NCBI GenBank assembly: GCA_018067055.1
Contig: JAGPVK010000300.1
Location: 1-6,734 of the forward strand
Reading direction: 5' to 3'
Source: Sphingomonadales bacterium
GTDB taxonomy: Bacteria; Pseudomonadota; Alphaproteobacteria; Sphingomonadales; Sphingomonadaceae
Length of the DNA: 6,734 nucleotides
Position numbers and translations under genes: made by a program. Below, piece by piece: positions 1 through 4,213 of the stretch (within the stretch, counting starts at the first letter, position 1; the number at the start of each line of letters is the position of its first letter). Under the pieces are notes generated by a model. It saw nothing but the letters and a program-made list of their open reading frames with translations, was not told the origin of the DNA and ran no database searches.

Positions 1-468
1 ATCATTCGGACCGCCCTCAAGAAACAGCGCGCTGCCATCCGCGCCCATCCAGGTCTGGTGCCATGCTTTCCGGGCTGCATCATAAAAGCTCATGCTCATG
101 CCGCTATAGCCGCCTTTGGTCGTGTAATCCTCGCGCAGAACGCAGCCTGCATGTTCGCGCGATATCCGGTTCTCCGCTGCAGGCTGATCCTGCTCCGCCG
201 CCGTCACGTCCCATACACCGATCCAGAAATCGAAGGCGCGGTGATCATCAGAAGCGCAGGCGGGAGTTGGCTTGACGGTCGCATCGGTCGCCGGCTGCGC
301 CTGAATCGGCACAATCAAAGGGGATGGCACCAGAAGCGTTGCAAGGACCGCGCCCAACAGGGGGCGGGCGCGAAGCCAGCTTTCGCGGAAATAGGAGCTT
401 GCCCATGCGGTAGGCAATATTCCCGGTTCCAGCATTTTGCGGATCCGCATTCTGATACCATCCCCCAT
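1..468 (-). CDS. Exported small protein with FDFWIGxWDV motif, 3' end outside the window (partial)
   Basis: The minus-strand frame is open from an ATG at 468 to the window edge, giving 156 residues with no stop. An in-frame TAG lies just upstream, near 505-507, so the start is within 435-468. ATGs at 468, 450 and 435 are all possible; 450 has a GGGGGA about 10 bases upstream. Residues 36-57 are hydrophobic (LLGAVLATLLVPSPLIV) and end in IQAQP, which looks like a signal peptide with an unusually long basic N-region, or a membrane anchor. After it come the motifs FDFWIGVWDVT (about 79-89), GCVLREDYT, and SFYDAARKAWHQTW followed by LEGG. This pattern recalls a family of uncharacterised bacterial exported proteins (DUF1579-like, possibly a calycin-type beta barrel) in which G-C-V-hydrophobic-x-E and W-H-Q-T-W are conserved. 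The family match is from memory and the function is unknown. The gene is divergent from the flavoprotein gene on its right. Confidence 0.75.
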   Translation of the reverse strand, partial: MGDGIRMRIRKMLEPGILPTAWASSYFRESWLRARPLLGAVLATLLVPSPLIVPIQAQPATDATVKPTPACASDDHRAFDFWIGVWDVTAAEQDQPAAENRISREHAGCVLREDYTTKGGYSGMSMSFYDAARKAWHQTWMGADGSALFLEGGPND

Positions 469-498
469 GGTTGAGCTTCGATGCGACCCGAGAGCATT

Positions 499-540
499 AT
501 GCTATTCCGGATGTTCACTTAGCTCTCGTCCGAATAGCAT
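499..540. repeat. Intergenic inverted repeat between divergent genes
   Basis: Arm 499-510 (ATGCTATTCCGG) and arm 530-540 (CCGAATAGCAT) are reverse complements except for one bulged C, with a 19-base spacer. It lies 31 bases upstream of the minus-strand start at 468 and about 185 bases upstream of the flavoprotein start. There is no T-run on either side, so it is not a typical Rho-independent terminator. It could be an operator for one or both divergent genes, or the hairpin of a short leader. A weak sigma-70-like pair on the plus strand (TTCACT 514-519, CATATT 538-543, spacer 18) overlaps it. The rest of the 469-725 intergenic region shows nothing else I can support. Confidence 0.45.
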
Positions 541-714
541 ATTGGCGGGCCACTCCGCGATTTCTTCGATCAACAGCAAAGGACCATCGATGAACGGGCC
601 TGTTTGACTCGTTTCGCGGTTTATATGGGAAGTATGACCGCACCGCTTTGTCGGATTGCTACCAAAAGACCGTTGGTTTTGCCGCTCAGACCGGTTACCA
701 GTGCCATTGGTGGC

Positions 715-720
715 AAGGGG
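715..720 (+). promoter_or_regulatory. Ribosome binding site deciding the flavoprotein start
   Basis: AAGGGG ends five bases before the ATG at 726. This spacing and match favour 726 over the in-frame TTG at 648, which would add 26 residues unlike the family's N-terminus (a stretch containing CHWW) before the MAEAREIDVLIIGGG start of the FAD-binding strand. Confidence 0.7.
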
Positions 721-725
721 CTAAC

Positions 726-2777
726 ATGGCAGAAGCACGAGAAATTGATGTCCTGATCATCGGCGGCGGCTTTTCGACCATGCCGCTGATCCGCGAACTG
801 GATGCCAGCGGCATCAACTGGCTGATGGTGTCGCCGATGACCCCGATCTGGCAGCAGCTGGAAGCCGCCGACGCGCTGGACTTCGATCTGGTCAGTTCGC
901 TGCAGAGCAGCGTCTATTCGTTCGAGCTGGTCGAAATGCTCAGGGAGCAGGGCGAGGATTTCACCGACGGCTTTCCCACGGCGCGTGAATTTTACGCGAT
1001 CCACAAGAAATATGCCGCGCGCTATGCCGACCATATCCATAATGGCCGGGTCGAGAGCATCGACAATCATGCCGATCACAGCATCGTCCATCTCGAAAGC
1101 GGCGAACAGTTTCGCGCCGGTCATGTCGTCATCGCCACCGCCTTCCGGCGGGCGATGAATGCCAATCTCAAGCAGATCAAGGTTGACCACAGCTATGCCG
1201 GCAAGAGCGTCGCGATCACCTCGACCGGCGACAGCTCGAACCTGCTGATCGCCAAACTGGTCGCCTATGGGGCCAAGGTCCATCTGGTCACCAATGGCTT
1301 CATCATCCTCGACAAGATGTTCGCCACCTTTTCGCCGTTCGATGATGGCCCCCGCTTCGTGCCGCTCGACCAGCTGGAATGTCACAATTTCTCCGAGATC
1401 AGCAAATGGAGCTACCGCGCCTTTATCGACGGCGGCTATATTCACGGGCTGATCCATCACCGCTTTGCCAAGCTGTTCGACCGCAACAGCCTCGGCGTCC
1501 GCCATCCCAAAAGCATCCGCCCGCACAAGGACATCCGCAGCTTTTTCAAGGCCAAGGCACCGGTTGAAAATGGCCATATCGCGATCAAATATTGGCCGAT
1601 CGATGTCTACAAGCTCTATTGCGAGGAGACGCTCGAGCAAAAGATCAGCGACGGCTATCTGATCAACGACCTGCCCTTCTTTCTTGAACATGGCCATGTG
1701 AAATTGTGGGATAAAACGGAGGCCACCATCGACCGCGAGGCGATGACGCTGAGCGAAAATGGTGAAACCGCGAGCTTTGACCTGATCATCGACGGCGACC
1801 AGGAAGTGCCGGCGATCCCGGACATCCGGATGCATGGCGAGCGCGCCGGCGAGGAATTTGCGTATAAGCCGCGCGAACAGTTCCTCGGAGTGACCTCACC
1901 AAAACTCGACAATATCTACACCATCGGTTTCACCCGTCCGTTCACCGGCGGCCTCAACAATATCAGCGAGATGCAATGCCTGCTGGTCCACCGGATGATC
2001 GCCGAACCAGAGTTTCGCGCAAGGATTCGCGGCAATATCGACCAGCGGATCGCCGACTATAATGCGACCTATTACGCGAACCGGCCCGAGAAAAAGACTG
2101 ACCATCTGGTCTGGTACGGCACCTTTACCGACGAAGTCGCAAGGACGCTCGATATCCGGCCCAAGCGCAGCGATACGCCCGGCATCAAGGGCCTGATGAA
2201 ATATTATATGTTCCCCAACAATGTGTTCCGCTTCCGCGAAAAGGGCCGTTATGCCGTGGAGGGCGTCAGCGAGCTGATCGACCACACGGCGAAACAATAT
2301 CATGATTACAAGGTGCTGGCGCTGCTGGTCATCCGCTATCCGTTTTTCGAGCTGCTCGCGCTCGCGACAATATTGCTCGCGCCCGTGCCCTGGTGGATCA
2401 AGATCCCGGCGGCGATCATCCACAACCGCCTGCCCTTCACCTCTACGCTGGTCGGGAAATTTGGTTTACCGACGCGGGAGAGCAAGGGAATCTTCAACTA
2501 TCGCAAGGCGATCAGTTTCCCGGTGCTGGCTTATCCGGTGGTCGCAGCCGTGGTCTGGGCAGCGGCGGGGATGACCGCCGCCTTTGCTTTCTCTGCCGGG
2601 CTGCTCGCCTATGTCTATGCCATGATCCATCTCGGCACCGCCAAGGGCTGGAACCGCAAATTCTTCTGCGACATGAAGAGCAAAAGGTCACCGGAGATGG
2701 TTGGTTTTTTTGAGCGGTATCGGGAAGCTTTCAAGACAGCCAAACAGAAAGACAAGCAGCAGGGGAAATCACGTTAA
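726..2777 (+). CDS. Flavin monooxygenase-like FAD/NAD(P) oxidoreductase with C-terminal membrane domain
   Basis: The gene encodes 683 residues from ATG 726, with a good ribosome binding site, to TAA. The N-terminus IDVLIIGGGFSTMPLIREL (residues 7-25) is a Rossmann FAD-binding strand-turn-helix. The expected GxGxxG reads GGGFST, so the third glycine is replaced. A second Rossmann-like unit around 158-184 (SVAITSTGDSSN, then AKVHLVTNG) sits where flavin monooxygenases bind NADPH, but it is also degenerate. Residues near 420-445 (NIYTIGFTRPFTGG, then SEMQ) and 483-501 (TDHLVWYGTFTDEVARTL) align by eye with the C-terminal part of class B flavin monooxygenases (animal FMO type). Beyond this the protein adds about 150 residues with hydrophobic segments at 530-557, 598-614 and 616-636 and a very basic tail, suggesting anchoring to the inner membrane. 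Canonical bacterial FMOs are usually about 450-500 residues. The substrate is unknown. It could also be a related flavoprotein that no longer uses NADPH. It is divergent from the gene on its left and convergent with the gene on its right. Confidence 0.8.
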   Translation: MAEAREIDVLIIGGGFSTMPLIRELDASGINWLMVSPMTPIWQQLEAADALDFDLVSSLQSSVYSFELVEMLREQGEDFTDGFPTAREFYAIHKKYAARYADHIHNGRVESIDNHADHSIVHLESGEQFRAGHVVIATAFRRAMNANLKQIKVDHSYAGKSVAITSTGDSSNLLIAKLVAYGAKVHLVTNGFIILDKMFATFSPFDDGPRFVPLDQLECHNFSEISKWSYRAFIDGGYIHGLIHHRFAKLFDRNSLGVRHPKSIRPHKDIRSFFKAKAPVENGHIAIKYWPIDVYKLYCEETLEQKISDGYLINDLPFFLEHGHVKLWDKTEATIDREAMTLSENGETASFDLIIDGDQEVPAIPDIRMHGERAGEEFAYKPREQFLGVTSPKLDNIYTIGFTRPFTGGLNNISEMQCLLVHRMIAEPEFRARIRGNIDQRIADYNATYYANRPEKKTDHLVWYGTFTDEVARTLDIRPKRSDTPGIKGLMKYYMFPNNVFRFREKGRYAVEGVSELIDHTAKQYHDYKVLALLVIRYPFFELLALATILLAPVPWWIKIPAAIIHNRLPFTSTLVGKFGLPTRESKGIFNYRKAISFPVLAYPVVAAVVWAAAGMTAAFAFSAGLLAYVYAMIHLGTAKGWNRKFFCDMKSKRSPEMVGFFERYREAFKTAKQKDKQQGKSR

Positions 2778-2815
2778 TTCGTTGCTGCGCCTGTCGATGG
2801 AACAACCCTAGGAAC

Positions 2816-4030
2816 CTAAAATGCTTGAACTTGCCAACAGAGATTGGGGTTTGTCTTGGAAATTTGTTCTCCGGTCGAGAATTTTGCCAGCCTCACCTTT
2901 CCCAATCTCATCTGGTCGGAGGAGCAGGCCCACATTCCCCAGGCAGAGGGCTTCGTACGGCCCGAATCACTTATGGTAAAGATCGTGTAGCTGACGATCA
3001 GACCGCCGGTAACCCGCAACGGATCCACCCCGAAGAAAGTTCCGATGTTCTTGGAGTTTTTGAGACTTCCTCCGGCCATCTCTACATCGACCCGTACAAT
3101 CGCCTTGAGATCATCTTCCAGTTCTGACGCCTGGATTGCGGCAGCAAGGGTGGAAGGCCCGGTTTTTTGGGTTGCAGATACAGTTGCGTTAAACATATCA
3201 AACTTCTCGACCCACCCTGTTACCGCCTTAATTTCGGCCTTCACCTTGGTCGTTGTCGGCTTGATCGAATTCAAGGCCGTCAATCTTGATTTCGCCTTGT
3301 CACGAGCGAGAAGCAGCCAGACATATTTGGCACCAAGATTCTTCGAATCGATCCACTTATCCATGTCATCAAACCCGCAAGCATCTTTGGCCAACAGCTT
3401 GGACCCGGGACTGCCACTAAGTATATATGCAGTCTGGCCCTTTCTGTTCAATTTCGCAGCGAGCGAGTTCACAAGCATATTCGCGTCAATGGCATTTGCG
3501 TTAATGCTGGTCATGGTGACGTCCGAACGAATCAACCCCGCAAAAGTTGAAATCGCTGCAGCTACCATCGCCGGAGCGATCTCAGCCGTTGCAGGGCAAT
3601 CTGCAACACTCTCTGGCGGCAGTGGAAACGCATGTTTCAAAACACGCATTTCAGCATTCAAGGCGGACGGCAATCCAAATTGAAATTGTTCGCTACCCGT
3701 CAGGATCAGAACATTCTCATCTGCAATCAAAGCGCCGATCTCATCAGTAACGACACCAAGCGCCGCCGCGGCAAGCACGGTTGATTCGAATTTTCCGGTA
3801 TCGGAACCCGGCGTTACCTTCCCGTCGAATTCAGGTAGTTGATCCAGAAATACAGCCGCTCGATCGACTTTTGCCTGAGCCAAGTCAGCTTTCGCCTCAA
3901 GCAACTTTATCTGTGTTTCAATTGCAGTGATTTGCGCGTCATTATCTGTGCTTTGAGCAGATACCGGAGCCATGGTCGTCATTGCTCCCGTCCCGACAGC
4001 CGCGAGCAAAGCCAATTGGAAGTTCCTCAT
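2816..4030 (-). CDS. Exported protein of unknown function, helical, low G+C
   Basis: The gene encodes 404 residues from ATG 4030 to TAG at 2816-2818. I chose this start because AAAGGGG (4039-4045) lies 8 bases upstream and because the protein then begins with a classic Sec signal peptide: MRNFQLALLAAVGTGAMTTM followed by APVSAQ, with likely cleavage after residue 25. An in-frame upstream ATG at 4084 would add 18 residues and bury the signal. Residues 29-60 (AQITAIETQIKLLEAKADLA onward) look like a short coiled coil. The mature part holds at least four cysteines (motifs DCPAT, ACGFD, WACSS, LCWQ), so disulfides in the periplasm are plausible. A C-terminal stretch FFGVDPLRVTGGLIVSYTIF looks strand-rich. 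I do not recognise the family and propose no function. Hand-counted lines give about 42-53% G+C against about 62% in flanking genes, which suggests recent acquisition or relaxed constraint. Its stop is 38 bases from that of the convergent flavoprotein gene. Confidence 0.85.
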   Translation of the reverse strand: MRNFQLALLAAVGTGAMTTMAPVSAQSTDNDAQITAIETQIKLLEAKADLAQAKVDRAAVFLDQLPEFDGKVTPGSDTGKFESTVLAAAALGVVTDEIGALIADENVLILTGSEQFQFGLPSALNAEMRVLKHAFPLPPESVADCPATAEIAPAMVAAAISTFAGLIRSDVTMTSINANAIDANMLVNSLAAKLNRKGQTAYILSGSPGSKLLAKDACGFDDMDKWIDSKNLGAKYVWLLLARDKAKSRLTALNSIKPTTTKVKAEIKAVTGWVEKFDMFNATVSATQKTGPSTLAAAIQASELEDDLKAIVRVDVEMAGGSLKNSKNIGTFFGVDPLRVTGGLIVSYTIFTISDSGRTKPSAWGMWACSSDQMRLGKVRLAKFSTGEQISKTNPNLCWQVQAF

Positions 4031-4038
4031 CGTCAACA

Positions 4039-4045
4039 CCCCTTT
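4039..4045 (-). promoter_or_regulatory. Ribosome binding site of the exported unknown protein
   Basis: On the minus strand AAAGGGG precedes the ATG at 4030 with an 8-base spacer. It supports this start over the upstream in-frame ATG at 4084, as does the signal peptide that follows directly. Confidence 0.65.
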
Positions 4046-4120
4046 ATATTGCCTATGCAATTTAGGGTTTGGCGATCCCACCACCCGTGACCCCCATCAC
4101 GCCCGCCAAAAAACTCCCTC

Positions 4121-4151
4121 TTGAAAACAGAACAAACATCGAACATATAGC
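4121..4151 (+). promoter_or_regulatory. Possible uvrA promoter
   Basis: TTGAAA (4121-4126) could serve as -35, with CATATA (4144-4149, spacer 17) or TATAGC (4146-4151, spacer 19) as -10. Both -10 candidates are imperfect. The main support is position: the LexA box at 4130-4144 would lie between the two hexamers, the expected place for an SOS repressor site. Transcription would begin near 4156, leaving a leader of about 58 bases before the uvrA ATG. Confidence 0.4.
4130..4144 (+). promoter_or_regulatory. LexA (SOS) operator, alphaproteobacterial type
   Basis: GAACAAACATCGAAC is an exact direct repeat GAAC-N7-GAAC (GTTC-N7-GTTC on the other strand). This is the LexA box established for alphaproteobacteria, unlike the CTGT-N8-ACAG box of gammaproteobacteria. 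It lies 69 bases upstream of the ATG of uvrA, a canonical SOS gene. LexA bound here should repress uvrA until DNA damage triggers RecA-dependent LexA cleavage. The divergent exported-protein gene starts 99 bases to the left, so an effect on it is possible but not shown. Confidence 0.9.
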
Positions 4152-4213
4152 GCAGATCACCCTGTCCCTTTGACCCGCTGGACTCTCTCCGGCATCTTCT
4201 GCAAAGCACGCTC

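Noticed and set aside
315..518. 67-codon minus-strand frame at the left end
   Set aside because: It is a different frame overlapping the exported small-protein gene, which shows a signal-like segment and the FDFWIGVWDV and WHQTW motifs; this shorter frame shows none.
604..626. TTGACT and TTATAT as a promoter for the flavoprotein gene
   Set aside because: The spacer is only 11 bases, too short for a sigma-70 promoter, and no better -10 lies 16-18 bases downstream of TTGACT.
648..725. N-terminal extension of the flavoprotein from a TTG codon
   Set aside because: The extension has no family resemblance and no ribosome binding site, while ATG 726 has AAGGGG at five bases and begins right before the FAD-binding strand.
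621..1835. 404-codon open frame on the minus strand, antisense to the flavoprotein gene
   Set aside because: It is a shadow of the G+C-rich codons of the plus-strand gene. The plus frame has clear Rossmann and FMO-like motifs and a ribosome binding site, while the antisense product is an Asp/Val/Ile-rich string with no recognisable domain.
2778..2815. Possible bidirectional terminator between the convergent genes
   Set aside because: Apart from a six-base CCTAGG palindrome and a weak GCAGCA/TGCTGC pairing across the flavoprotein 3' end, there is no stable stem followed by a T-run on either strand.
4086..4101. Small hairpin CGTGA-N6-TCACG in the uvrA upstream region
   Set aside because: A five-base stem is easily found by chance. 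It has no T-run in the right orientation and no link to a known operator.
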